Below, in pieces: positions 18,890 to 27,383 of a stretch of DNA of 64,000 nucleotides. The notes under the pieces were generated by a model that saw only the letters and a program-made list of their open reading frames with translations, did not search any database and was not told where the DNA came from. The stretch spans positions 121,070-185,069 of the forward strand of contig NZ_AXAL01000001.1 of NCBI RefSeq assembly GCF_000472785.1. The letters run 5' to 3'. The translations under genes and the position numbers were made by a program. Position 1 is the stretch's first letter. Each line of letters starts with the position of its first letter. The stretch comes from Mesorhizobium loti CJ3sym (GTDB taxonomy: Bacteria > Pseudomonadota > Alphaproteobacteria > Rhizobiales > Rhizobiaceae).

Positions 18890-19522
18890 ATGAACCAAAA
18901 CGGATCGATCACGCTGTTCCACTATTGGAACCGCCTGCGTGACGGACGCCCTGCTCCGAAGCGTTCGGAAGTCGAGCCGGCCGACATCAAATCGCTGCTG
19001 GCCGATACATTCATCCTGGAAAAGGACACGCGCGGGCAACCCGTGTTCCGCCTCGCTGGCACCAGGCTCTGCGCCTGCTATGGCCGCGAACTCAAGGGGT
19101 TCTCGTTCCCGTCGCTGTGGCGCGAGAAGGATCAGCGCCTGGTCTCCCGGCTGATTCATGGTGTCTTCGACCAGAAATCCGTCGTCCTGATCGCTTTCGA
19201 GGGCTTCAGCCGCAACGGCCGCTCCAACAAGTTCGAACTGCTTGCCTTGCCGCTTGACGGCGGCATCGAAAATCCGCGCTGCCTGGGCGTAATCAGCGCG
19301 GTGGAGAAGCCGTTCTGGCTGGGCGCCGACCCGATCACGGACGCAATGATCGATTCGATCCGGGTCATCGATCCGGAGAAGGAACTCCTTAACAACCGTC
19401 CGGCGATCGACGTTCCCTCGCTCGTTCCAGCCGAACTCGATGCGCCCGAAACGATCTCGGCGCTTGGCCGGGCGCGCCGCATCCGCCATCTCGTCGTCTT
19501 CGACGGCGGGCGCGAGGAATAG
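18890..19522 (+). CDS. PAS_5-like domain protein
   Basis: 210 aa from ATG 18890 (MNQNGSITLFHYWNRLRDGR), with GGAG 9 bp upstream; an earlier ATG at 18851 is less likely. The sequence pattern, with APKRSEVEPADIKSLLADTFILE, FRLAGTRLCACYGRELKG and SLWREKD, matches the PAS_5 type found as single-domain proteins in alphaproteobacteria. These are thought to be sensory or localisation factors (the Caulobacter MopJ protein is one example). A PilZ gene follows 120 bp downstream. Confidence 0.78.
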   Translation: MNQNGSITLFHYWNRLRDGRPAPKRSEVEPADIKSLLADTFILEKDTRGQPVFRLAGTRLCACYGRELKGFSFPSLWREKDQRLVSRLIHGVFDQKSVVLIAFEGFSRNGRSNKFELLALPLDGGIENPRCLGVISAVEKPFWLGADPITDAMIDSIRVIDPEKELLNNRPAIDVPSLVPAELDAPETISALGRARRIRHLVVFDGGREE

Positions 19523-19641
19523 TTGATGATCGCACGGTGTTGCAGGCTCGTTTTTTCCCTTTGTTAACCCGCTTTGTTGTACTTCTCTGATGAAATCCCT
19601 CGCATTGACGCGCGGGAATGCCAAACGGGGTGTAGGCAGTC

Positions 19642-20259
19642 ATGAGGTCAGCGGCGGTCGACTACGCGCCGTCCCAAGCTGAAAGGCGTAACTTTCAGCG
19701 CGTCCGGGTCAAGATATACGGGCGCTTCATGCTGGAAGATCGCACCGAACACCCTTGCCAGGTTGTCGACATGTCGCCCGGCAACGTCGCGTTCCGCACC
19801 GACCGGGTCGGCATGCCCGGCGAAAAAGTCATCGCCTATATCGACCATATCGGGCGCATCGAAGGTGTCGTCACACGCACCTTGCAGGACGGCTTCGCCA
19901 TGACGGTGATTGCGTCCGACCGCAAGAAGGACAAGCTGGCGGCGCAATTGACCTGGCTTGCCAACAAGCACGAGCTCGACCTGCCGGAAGACCGCCGCCA
20001 CGAGCGCGTCGCGCCGCGCAACCCGACCAGCGTGCTGCAGCTTACCGACGGCCGTCAGTACCAGTGCCGGATTATCGACCTGTCGCTGTCCGGCGCCGCG
20101 GTCGAGATCGACGTCAAGCCGGCGATCGGCATCCAGGTCATGCTTGGCACCATGCGCGGGCAGATCGTTCGTCATTTCGAGGATGGCGTCGCCATCGAAT
20201 TCGCCGTCATCCAGCGCCCCGAAACGCTCGATTCCGAATTCAACACGCCGCGCGCCTGA
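19642..20259 (+). CDS. Protein with two PilZ domains (c-di-GMP binding)
   Basis: 205 aa. The first PilZ-like unit (about residues 13-95) has ERRNFQRVRVK and DMSPGN; the second (about 115-195) has DRRHERVAPRN and DLSLSGAAVEI. Both show the RxxxR and D/NxSxxG-like motifs, although the first has N in place of the last G. No other domain or membrane segment is present. It is probably a cytoplasmic c-di-GMP receptor. A strong terminator follows, and the next gene in the same direction encodes a LapG-family protease. Confidence 0.85.
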   Translation: MRSAAVDYAPSQAERRNFQRVRVKIYGRFMLEDRTEHPCQVVDMSPGNVAFRTDRVGMPGEKVIAYIDHIGRIEGVVTRTLQDGFAMTVIASDRKKDKLAAQLTWLANKHELDLPEDRRHERVAPRNPTSVLQLTDGRQYQCRIIDLSLSGAAVEIDVKPAIGIQVMLGTMRGQIVRHFEDGVAIEFAVIQRPETLDSEFNTPRA

Positions 20260-20567
20260 CCGGATCGGACGGGAAACCCCAATCAAACCGGCCCTTCGCG
20301 GCCGGTTTTTTGTTTCTGGGCAACAGCGACTGGTATCCCCTGGAAGCGATCGACGTCGCTTCGGGCAACCCGAGGCGGCTATCTGCAGGATCGGCCGCAA
20401 AAGCCGCGCGCCCCAGCAGGCCAGATCCGGCAATCCAAACAATTCAATACTCAAATGATTCAAATTTTATGTTTATTCTACTGGCGTTTTACTTAAAGTC
20501 TGCTTCGCGCTTTTGCGTCAAATAAATCCAGCTGTGGCAATGTCTCCTTCGAACGGGGAGACTAAAA
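20260..20567 (+). other. 308-bp spacer before the LapG-family gene
   Basis: After the PilZ terminator there is an AT-rich patch at 20455-20525 (with TTTATGTTTATTCTACTGG), probably the promoter region of the next gene. Nothing else was recognised. Confidence 0.4.
20286..20312 (+). terminator. Rho-independent terminator of the PilZ gene
   Basis: AACCGGCC/GGCCGGTT stem with loop CTTCGC, followed by TTTTTTG. It lies 27 bp after the PilZ stop. Confidence 0.85.
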
Positions 20568-21176
20568 ATGAAAAAAACGAGGGGCAGGCTGTTGCTGTTG
20601 GCAATGGCGATGCAGCTTTCCGCTTGGGGATCAGCATATGCCGCGGGACCGGCCTATATGCACACCGGCGGACGTACCACGCAGCCTGTTGGCCATTATG
20701 AATTCTGCCAGCGCATACCGATCGAATGCAACGAGAAGACTCCCAAGGGCGATCCGGTCGACCTGAGCCGCAAGCTCTGGGCGACGATCGTCAACGTCAA
20801 CAATTCGGTCAACACCCGCATCAAGCCGCGCACCGACATGGAAAACTACGGTGTCGAAGAATACTGGTCCTATCCCGACAATGGCTATGGCGATTGCGAG
20901 GACTACGCGCTGGAGAAGCGTCGCGAACTGATGAGCGCGGGCGTGCCGGCCGGTGATCTCCTGATGACGGTTGCGCGCCAGCCAAATGGCGACGGCCACG
21001 CCGTGCTGACCGTGCGCACGAGCCTCGGCGAGTTCATTCTCGACAATCTGGAAACCAAGGTGCTGTCCTGGACGGACACCGACTACACCTATCTCAAGCG
21101 TCAATCGACGGAGAATTCCGGCGTTTGGGTGACGATCAACGACGGCCGCTCCGACGCGGTCGCCAGCGTCCGCTAG
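20568..21176 (+). CDS. LapG-family transglutaminase-like cysteine protease (BTLCP)
   Basis: 202 aa with a signal peptide (to about AYA-AG, residue 26). The catalytic triad is C110 in YGDCEDYALEKRREL, H144 in GDGHAVLTVRT and D159 in FILDNL, matching the BTLCP/DUF920 family to which LapG belongs. LapG cleaves biofilm adhesins in the periplasm under control of c-di-GMP through LapD. No LapD or large adhesin is in the window, so the target is unknown. A paralogue lies at 62392-63018. Confidence 0.88.
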   Translation: MKKTRGRLLLLAMAMQLSAWGSAYAAGPAYMHTGGRTTQPVGHYEFCQRIPIECNEKTPKGDPVDLSRKLWATIVNVNNSVNTRIKPRTDMENYGVEEYWSYPDNGYGDCEDYALEKRRELMSAGVPAGDLLMTVARQPNGDGHAVLTVRTSLGEFILDNLETKVLSWTDTDYTYLKRQSTENSGVWVTINDGRSDAVASVR

Positions 21177-21235
21177 GACGCAACGAGAAACCCGGTCGAG
21201 TCCCCACCCTCCCCGTCCCCAACGACCGGGTCAAA

Positions 21236-21264
21236 GGAGCCGGCCCCGTCCCCGGGCCGGCTCC
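21236..21264 (+). terminator. Strong hairpin after LapG-family gene
   Basis: Perfect 11-bp stem GGAGCCGGCCC/GGGCCGGCTCC with a 7-nt loop. A wider ACCCGGTCG/CGACCGGGT pair lies just before it. There is little T-run, so termination may be weak or it may serve as 3'-end protection. Confidence 0.5.
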
Positions 21265-21364
21265 GCCATTTCTGGTCATGGCTGCTGAAATTGATCCAAT
21301 TTCGATGGCATAGTGCCTATTCGCGTCACCATATCTCCATAAGATATCAGCCGCAGGAGGTACT

Positions 21365-22117
21365 ATGCCGACCGAAGCTCGATCGCCGCGTCTTGCGGTT
21401 CTTATCGATGCCGACAACACCTCCGCCAAGATTGCCGACGGCTTGTTCGAGGAAATCGCAAAGATCGGCGAAGCCAGTGTGCGCCGGATATATGGCGACT
21501 TCTCCAGCCCTCGATCCAAGGGCTGGGCAGACATCCTGACGAAGCACGCAATCATTCCGCAGCAGCAGTTCGCCTATACCACCGGGAAGAATGCTTCAGA
21601 TATCACGCTGGTAATCGACGCGATGGATCTGCTCCATAGCGGTCGTTTCGACGGTTTCTGTCTAGTTTCTTCCGATAGTGATTTCACCCGGCTTGCTGCA
21701 CGCATACGTGAACAGGGTGTCGATGTGTTCGGGTTTGGAGAGCAGAAGACCCCGGAGAGTTTTCGGCAGGCTTGCCGCCGGTTCATCTACACCGAGAACC
21801 TTCTGCGTGGCCCGGCGAACATCCCGGACACCGCGCCCGCATCGAAGCCGCTTCGATCGTCCAGTGCCGCGCTGCCCATACTCAAGAAAGTCATTGGCCA
21901 GATGGACAGTGAAGACGGTTGGGTGCTGCTCGGCACATTCGGCAAGCAACTCTCGAACCTCTTCTCCGATTTTGACCCTCGCACCTATGGTTTCGGCAAA
22001 CTGAGTGACCTAGTGAGGGGCACAGCCCAATTCGAAATCGAGGCTCCCAAAGGGGGAGCCATGCGGATACGAATCAAGCCCCCGGCAGCGAGAAGGGGAA
22101 AAAGCAAATCCACCTGA
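21365..22117 (+). CDS. NYN-domain nuclease-like protein with C-terminal OST-HTH/LOTUS domain
   Basis: 250 aa. The N-terminal NYN (PIN-like) domain has acidic residues D15 and D17 in LIDADNTS, D85 in DITLVIDAMDLL, and D104/D106 in LVSSDSDFTRLA, the usual metal-binding set of this RNase fold. After a linker, residues about 168-240 (LKKVIGQMDSEDGWVLLGTFGKQL...FDPRTYGFGKLSDLVR) form a LOTUS/OST-HTH domain, an RNA-binding module. The pairing occurs in LabA/YaiN-like bacterial proteins and in animal MARF1. The substrate is unknown. An AGGAGGT ribosome-binding site precedes the ATG. Confidence 0.87.
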   Translation: MPTEARSPRLAVLIDADNTSAKIADGLFEEIAKIGEASVRRIYGDFSSPRSKGWADILTKHAIIPQQQFAYTTGKNASDITLVIDAMDLLHSGRFDGFCLVSSDSDFTRLAARIREQGVDVFGFGEQKTPESFRQACRRFIYTENLLRGPANIPDTAPASKPLRSSSAALPILKKVIGQMDSEDGWVLLGTFGKQLSNLFSDFDPRTYGFGKLSDLVRGTAQFEIEAPKGGAMRIRIKPPAARRGKSKST

Positions 22118-22163
22118 TCCACGCGGGGATGCCGTCCCCGTAACTTGCCGGTTGGATGGTGGC

Positions 22164-22691
22164 TTACACCTTCGTCAGCCCAGCCTTGAAACGTTTGCCG
22201 TTGGCGACGTAGTGCGCGGCCGAGCTGCGCAGCCTGGCGACAGCTGCATCGTCCAGCACCCGGATCGCCTTGGCCGGCGAGCCGACGATCAGCGAATTGT
22301 CCGGAAATTCCTTGCCCTCCGTGACCAGTGCGCCCGCGCCGACCAGCGAATTCTTGCCGATCTTCGCACCGTTCAGCACGATGGCGCCCATGCCGATCAG
22401 GCTGTTGTCGCCGATCGTGCAGCCATGCAGCATGGCCCGATGGCCGATCGTGCAGCCTTCGCCGATGGTCAGCGGAAAGCCGGGATCGGTGTGCATGACC
22501 GTATGTTCCTGCACATTGGTGTCGGCGCCGATAGTGATCGGCTCGTTGTCACCGCGAATGACGACGCCGAACCAGAAGCCGGCGTTGCGGCCGATACGCA
22601 CATCGCCAATCAGCGTCGCGTCGGGAGCGATCCAGTTCGTGTCCGCATCCGCGAAGCTGGGTTCAGTTCCATCGATCGCATAAAGCGGCAT
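22164..22691 (-). CDS. Gamma-carbonic anhydrase family protein
   Basis: 175 aa left-handed beta-helix protein built of hexapeptide repeats (IGDVRIGRNAGFWFGVVIRGD, IGEGCTIGHRAMLHGCTIGDN). Zinc-ligand histidines H67, H84 and H89 are conserved, as is QEHTVMH. Such proteins (YrdA/PaaY type) may be carbonic anhydrases or related CoA-linked enzymes; activity cannot be settled here. It is the first of a run of minus-strand genes. Confidence 0.85.
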   Translation of the reverse strand: MPLYAIDGTEPSFADADTNWIAPDATLIGDVRIGRNAGFWFGVVIRGDNEPITIGADTNVQEHTVMHTDPGFPLTIGEGCTIGHRAMLHGCTIGDNSLIGMGAIVLNGAKIGKNSLVGAGALVTEGKEFPDNSLIVGSPAKAIRVLDDAAVARLRSSAAHYVANGKRFKAGLTKV

Positions 22692-22710
22692 TGTCGGCCT
22701 CCGATTCGTC

Positions 22711-23046
22711 TCAGATGCCGGACCCTATGAGACGGATCGTCCATGAGGCAATGGCCAGTATGACGATGCCGAGCGCGAGGGACCAGGCAATCGCGGTGCA
22801 GCCGCATGACAGGAGCGCCATTGTCGAAATGCGGTTCTGGCGCCGGGCATCGAGGGCATCGTTGACCAGCATGAACGGGCCGGCGCCCGCCGTCGCCGCC
22901 AGCGAGCGCAGCACATGCGAGGGCGACACATAGGGCTCTGCGAAGGCGACCTTGCGGCCCGACACCAGCTCCATCGTCGAGCCCGTCAGCCCGCAAACCG
23001 TCAGCCCGACGACAAAAGCGAACAGGAAGAGTTCCATCTGGGGCAT
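22711..23046 (-). CDS. Small membrane protein of unknown function
   Basis: 111 aa from ATG 23046, set by GGAAGG 5 bp upstream. Three hydrophobic segments: ELFLFAFVVGLTVCGLTGS near the N-terminus, SLAATAGAGPFMLVNDAL, and a long C-terminal one (TAIAWSLALGIVILAIASW). No catalytic motif. It is read into the carbonic-anhydrase-like gene after 19 bp and is divergent from the gene at 23164. Family not recognised with certainty. Confidence 0.7.
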   Translation of the reverse strand: MPQMELFLFAFVVGLTVCGLTGSTMELVSGRKVAFAEPYVSPSHVLRSLAATAGAGPFMLVNDALDARRQNRISTMALLSCGCTAIAWSLALGIVILAIASWTIRLIGSGI

Positions 23047-23163
23047 CTTAACCTTCCATTTACCATGAAATCGCACAGTCGTTTCAGGAAGGCTGCAAGA
23101 GCCGTGCCGCGCGATGTGTGCCGTCGAGGGACACCGGGAATGGCGGTTGGGATGAGGACCGAG

Positions 23164-23895
23164 ATGAAGCAGGCAGCAATCGCCAACGGCGCTGAATTCA
23201 CCGTGGTTGATTCCATGCTGATGAGGCGGGTGTTCTATGCCTTCGCCGCACTTGCCCTGCTGTCGGTAGCGATCAGCGTTGGCGGCAAATGGTTCGGCCA
23301 TACCATCGCCATGGCCGGATACACGGACGATCCGACCATCCGCCAGGTCGTGATCGGCAACAATGTCATCGCCGTGCCGGCCAATACCATTCGCTTCGCC
23401 CAGGCCCGGCGCGACGGCATTGCCTCGCGTCTCGACCTCTATCTGCGCTATCCGCAGATGGACGGCTACAGCGAGGCGGCTCGCGACGATTTCAATCACT
23501 CGGAAGCCAACAGGAACATCATCTTCCTGTCTTTCGAACAGCAGATGATGTCGCGAGACATGAGTGGCCGGTTCGCGCCGATCTACAGCGCGCTGATCGT
23601 CCAGCCCGGCATTCCCGGACCTGGCGGCACGACGGTCTACGCTTTCAATGAGAAATCAGGCTATCTGAACGAGGTGCTGGTGGTCGGCAAGCGCGAGGGC
23701 AAGGACCCGTTCGTGGCCCGCTGCCTGAGCGGGCCGAGTGCTGGAGAATCGCTGGCGCCCTGCGAGCGGGACATCCATGTTGGCAACGATCTCAGCCTGA
23801 TCTATCGTTTTTCCAAGGAATTCCTTGGCGACTGGCAGGCGCTCGATGCGGCGATGACCGCCGAGGCCGGGCGTATCCTGAAGACCGGACATTGA
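23164..23895 (+). CDS. Membrane-anchored protein of unknown function
   Basis: 243 aa from ATG 23164, which has GAGG 6 bp upstream. One N-terminal membrane segment (about residues 19-45, VFYAFAALALLSVAISVGG), then a periplasmic part with LDLYLRYPQMDGYSEAARDDF and two cysteines (RCLSGPS...PCERDI) that may form a disulfide. It looks like a conserved exported rhizobial protein, but no function can be assigned. Confidence 0.72.
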   Translation: MKQAAIANGAEFTVVDSMLMRRVFYAFAALALLSVAISVGGKWFGHTIAMAGYTDDPTIRQVVIGNNVIAVPANTIRFAQARRDGIASRLDLYLRYPQMDGYSEAARDDFNHSEANRNIIFLSFEQQMMSRDMSGRFAPIYSALIVQPGIPGPGGTTVYAFNEKSGYLNEVLVVGKREGKDPFVARCLSGPSAGESLAPCERDIHVGNDLSLIYRFSKEFLGDWQALDAAMTAEAGRILKTGH

Positions 23896-23943
23896 CAGGG
23901 AGAGGCGGCCGCGCTCGGCGCGGCCTGCCGTTGGATCGCGGGC

Positions 23944-24147
23944 TCAGGCCAGATCGATATCGAGGATCGCCATCGAGAAATTGTAGTCGCCGTCGTCCTC
24001 ATCCTTGAAGACGATGCCGAGAAACTCGTCACCGACATAGACCTCGGCCGAATCGTCCTTGCGCGGCCGTGCCTTGACCTCGAGCTTGGGGTTCTGGAAG
24101 ACGCGCTTGAAATAGGCGTCCAGCTTTCTGATTTCGTCCGGCTTCAA
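23944..24147 (-). CDS. DUF3126 family protein
   Basis: 67 aa from a TTG start (24147) preceded by GGAGAAG; the longer open frame to 24222 has no such site. The sequence KPDEIRKLDAYFKRVF...VKARPRKDDSAEVYVGDEFLG...YNFSMAILDIDL is the short DUF3126 domain of alphaproteobacteria. Function unknown. cysE lies upstream in the same direction, 154 bp away. Confidence 0.82.
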   Translation of the reverse strand: MKPDEIRKLDAYFKRVFQNPKLEVKARPRKDDSAEVYVGDEFLGIVFKDEDDGDYNFSMAILDIDLA

Positions 24148-24301
24148 CAGTCTTCTCCGATCATCGGGCTTGCTGGTTTGAAGGGCGCTTCTGGCACGTC
24201 GACAATGGCGATGTAAAGGCAAGCCGGCCGTATTGCACCGGAAGCGTCAGCGCCTCCGGGCAAAATCGCAATCACGCCAGGCAACGCGCCGGCGCGGAAA
24301 A

Positions 24302-25150
24302 TCAGATATCGAAGCTGACCACCTGGTCCATCGTCTGCGACGGCAGAAGCTGGTCCATCTGGCGCGAGGGCTGGTCGCAGCCGGTCTCGCCAACGACGCG
24401 GGCCGGCACGCCGGCAACGGTCTTGTTGTGCGGCACCGGCGACAAAACAACCGAACCGGCGGCGATCTTGGAGCAATGGCCGATCTCGATGTTGCCGAGA
24501 ATCTTGGCGCCGGCGCCGATCAGCACGCCACGGCGGATCTTGGGGTGGCGGTCGCCACCGGCCTTGCCGGTGCCGCCCAGCGTCACGCCGTGCAAGATCG
24601 ACACATCGTCCTCGATGACCGCGGTCTCGCCGACGACGAGGCCGGTGGCATGATCGATGAAGATGCCCTTGCCGATGCGCGCGGCCGGATTGATATCGGT
24701 CTGGAAGACCGAGGATGAACGGCTTTGCAGATAGAGCGCGAAATCCTTGCGGCCCTGGTTCCACAGCCAGTGCGCCAGCCTGTGGGTCTGGATGGCATGA
24801 AAGCCCTTGAAATAGAGCACCGGCATGATGAAGCGGTCGCAGGCCGGGTCGCGGTCATAATAGGCCTGGATGTCGACGCGCACGGTCGTTGGCCAGTCCT
24901 TGTCGTCGGCCAGCATCGATTTGAAGGTCTGGCGGATGAGATCGGAGCCAATGTCCTGGTGGGCAAGCCGCTCGGCGATCCGGTGGATCACGGCCTCTTC
25001 CAGGCTCTCCTGGTTCAGGATCGTCGAATAGAGGAACGCGGCAAGAAGCGGATCACGGTTGACCGCGTCCATCGCCTCGTCGCGGATCGAACGCCAGATC
25101 GGATCGACCGGCTGCAACACGCTGTGGCGGGAAATGCTGATGCTGTTCAT
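24302..25150 (-). CDS. cysE: Serine O-acetyltransferase
   Basis: 282 aa from ATG 25150 with AGGACGAG upstream; ATG 25189 is a possible alternative. The N-terminal helical SATase domain (IWRSIRDEAMDAVNRDPLLAAFLY) is followed by a hexapeptide-repeat beta-helix (GKGIFIDHATGLVVGETAVI, VTLGGTGKAGGDRHPKI, AGAKILGNIEIG). It makes O-acetylserine for cysteine synthesis and forms the complex with CysK through its C-terminal isoleucine (here ending FDI). No other cys gene is adjacent. Confidence 0.94.
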   Translation of the reverse strand: MNSISISRHSVLQPVDPIWRSIRDEAMDAVNRDPLLAAFLYSTILNQESLEEAVIHRIAERLAHQDIGSDLIRQTFKSMLADDKDWPTTVRVDIQAYYDRDPACDRFIMPVLYFKGFHAIQTHRLAHWLWNQGRKDFALYLQSRSSSVFQTDINPAARIGKGIFIDHATGLVVGETAVIEDDVSILHGVTLGGTGKAGGDRHPKIRRGVLIGAGAKILGNIEIGHCSKIAAGSVVLSPVPHNKTVAGVPARVVGETGCDQPSRQMDQLLPSQTMDQVVSFDI

Positions 25151-25296
25151 CGACGTCTCGTCCTGGGTCCTGCTAGCTTGCGGGTTATGCATGCCTACTG
25201 TCTGGCCGCACATATAAGACAGATCATAGCACGAATGAACTCAATTTTCCTTAGTGCTGTGTCAAATGGATTTGGTTCGCAGGAATTCAAGCAGCC

Positions 25297-25902
25297 ATGG
25301 AAAACGAACCCTTGATCGACACCGACCTCAGAACCGAGCTCTCGGTGCTCTACAAGGCCGAGGATCGCCACTACCACAACCTTGCCCATATCGAAGCGAT
25401 GCTCGCGTTGGCTGGGGAGTATCGAGCGTCGCTCGGCGATCCCGAAGCCGTCGAAGCGGCGATCTGGTTCCACGACGCCATCTACGACAGCAAGGCCAAG
25501 GACAATGAGGCCAGAAGTGCTGCCCTTGCCGAGACAAGGCTCGCGGGGAGCACCGACGGCGGGCGCCTGAGCCGCATCAGCGCGATGATCCTCGCCACCG
25601 CCACGCACCAGTTGCCCCGGTTCGATGACGCGACGGCCACGCGCGACGCCAGCCTCTTCCTCGACATGGATCTGTCGATCCTGGGTGCCGCGCCGGATGC
25701 GTTCGACGCCTTTGAGCGCGCCGTCCGCCGCGAGTATGGCTGGGTGGAGGAACCGATGTGGCGTGCCGGACGGGGTGCTGTGCTGACCGGTTTTCTCGCC
25801 CGCCCGCATATCTTCCACACGCAGGAATTTCGCCAACGTTTCGAGCCGCAGGCCAGGCTGAACCTGGCGCGGTCGCTGGCGGCCCTGCAAAAGCCCTCGT
25901 GA
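25297..25902 (+). CDS. Predicted metal-dependent HD-superfamily hydrolase (COG4339-like)
   Basis: 201 aa. Metal-binding pattern of the HD family: YHNLAHIEAML (His), AAIWFHDAIYD (His-Asp), ATATHQLPR and DMDLSILG (Asp). It is usually annotated as a predicted phosphohydrolase; substrate unknown. The gene is divergent from cysE with a 150-bp promoter region. Confidence 0.85.
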   Translation: MENEPLIDTDLRTELSVLYKAEDRHYHNLAHIEAMLALAGEYRASLGDPEAVEAAIWFHDAIYDSKAKDNEARSAALAETRLAGSTDGGRLSRISAMILATATHQLPRFDDATATRDASLFLDMDLSILGAAPDAFDAFERAVRREYGWVEEPMWRAGRGAVLTGFLARPHIFHTQEFRQRFEPQARLNLARSLAALQKPS

Positions 25903-26026
25903 TTTTCCGCCGGAGATCTCCCCCGCGCACTTGCATGTGGCCCTAAAAGGCCATTGGCTGACCGATGACTGCGAGACGCGGATCGCTGAAATCGTACAAC
26001 GTGGATTCTCCCGAGGTGCCGACATC

Positions 26027-26998
26027 ATGAGCAGCAATTTCTTCCAACCGGTCGACGCTTCGGTCGTTCCCCGCTTTGCCGGGCTCTCGACCTTCATGCG
26101 GCTGCCGGCGGTGGCGAGCGCCGAGGGGCTCGACATCGCGCTGGTCGGCATACCCTGGGACGGCGGCACGACCAACCGCGCCGGCGCGCGCCACGGCCCG
26201 CGCGATATCCGCAACCAGTCGAGCCTGATGCGGCGTGTCCACCACGTTTCGGGCATCGAGCCGTTCAGCATCGCCAATGTCGCCGATGTCGGCGATCTCT
26301 CGGTCAATCCGATCAACCTCATGGACGGATTGAAACGCATCGAGGACGGCATTGCTGCAATCGTGGCGGCAGGCGCCATTCCGCTGGCCGCCGGAGGCGA
26401 TCATCTGACGACGCTGCCGGTGCTGCGCGCTGTCGCCAGGCACAGACCAGTCGGCATGATCCACTTCGATGCGCATTCCGACACCAATGACCGCTATTTC
26501 GGCGACAATCCCTACACCCACGGCACACCCTTCCGCCGGGCCATCGAAGAGGGCCTGCTCGACCCCAGGCGGGTCGTGCAGATCGGCATTCGCGGCTCGA
26601 TCTACGAGCCCGGCGAGCATGACTGGGCGGTCGCCCAGGGCATTCGGATCATCTACATGGAGGAATTCGTCAGGCGGGGTGCTACCAGCGTCATGGAAGA
26701 AGCGCGTACTATTGCCGGAACCGGCCCAACCTATGTGACCTTCGACATCGACTGCATCGACCCGTCAATGGCGCCGGGAACAGGCACGCCCGAGCTCGGC
26801 GGCTTCACCACACGCGAGGTGCAGGAAATGGTCCGTCTGCTCGACGGATTGAACATTGTCGGCGCCGATGTCGTCGAAGTGGCGCCGCCCTTCGATCTCG
26901 CCGGCATGACGGCGTTGGCGGGCGCGACGATGATGTTCGAATTGCTGTGCGTGCTGGCGAAGTCGGTTCAGGCAGCAAGAGCGTGCAAGATCAGGTAA
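26027..26998 (+). CDS. speB: Agmatinase-family ureohydrolase
   Basis: 323 aa from ATG 26027, preceded by GAGGTG; the open frame starts earlier at 25931. Manganese-cluster motifs are intact: AAGGDHLTT, MIHFDAHSDTN and TFDIDCIDPSMAPGTGTPE. The enzyme hydrolyses a guanidino compound to urea and an amine. Agmatine is the most likely substrate, but guanidinobutyrate or similar cannot be excluded. Its 3' end overlaps the convergent next gene by 8 bp. Confidence 0.88.
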   Translation: MSSNFFQPVDASVVPRFAGLSTFMRLPAVASAEGLDIALVGIPWDGGTTNRAGARHGPRDIRNQSSLMRRVHHVSGIEPFSIANVADVGDLSVNPINLMDGLKRIEDGIAAIVAAGAIPLAAGGDHLTTLPVLRAVARHRPVGMIHFDAHSDTNDRYFGDNPYTHGTPFRRAIEEGLLDPRRVVQIGIRGSIYEPGEHDWAVAQGIRIIYMEEFVRRGATSVMEEARTIAGTGPTYVTFDIDCIDPSMAPGTGTPELGGFTTREVQEMVRLLDGLNIVGADVVEVAPPFDLAGMTALAGATMMFELLCVLAKSVQAARACKIR

Positions 26999-27362
26999 AG
27001 GCGCCTATCGTCGACGCCATTGCCGCGAGAATACCAAGCCCTGCCATCACCGACAGGCCGTTGAGGATGATCCCGAGAAGGCCGAGTCCACGGCTATCGT
27101 TTGAGCGGACCAGCGCCATGATCCCGAAGATGAACCCAGTGATATGCATGATCGGCGCGGCTATAAGAAATATGGCCATGAAGACCCATGGCGCGATGTC
27201 CTGGACCAACTGAGACGCGTCGCGCGGTATCGCCACCATCGTGATGATGGCGAGCGTTCCAGCCCCGAACGCGCACAGCGCCAGCACGACCGAACGTTTG
27301 CCGAACTTGCCTTGCGCCACCACGCCCGGCATGTCGGCCATACCTCTTCCCCATTGCGCCAT
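26991..27362 (-). CDS. Small three-helix membrane protein
   Basis: 123 aa from ATG 27362, set by GGGGGG 5 bp upstream. Hydrophobic segments: SVVLALCAFGAGTLAIITMVA, PWVFMAIFLIAAPIMHITGF and GLLGIILNGLSVMAGLGILAA. The pattern resembles DUF4190-like small integral membrane proteins. Function unknown. It follows the alpha/beta-hydrolase gene (27384-28151) by 21 bp in the same transcript. Confidence 0.7.
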   Translation of the reverse strand: MAQWGRGMADMPGVVAQGKFGKRSVVLALCAFGAGTLAIITMVAIPRDASQLVQDIAPWVFMAIFLIAAPIMHITGFIFGIMALVRSNDSRGLGLLGIILNGLSVMAGLGILAAMASTIGAFT

Positions 27363-27383
27363 TGTTGCCCCCCGGCTCACCAC

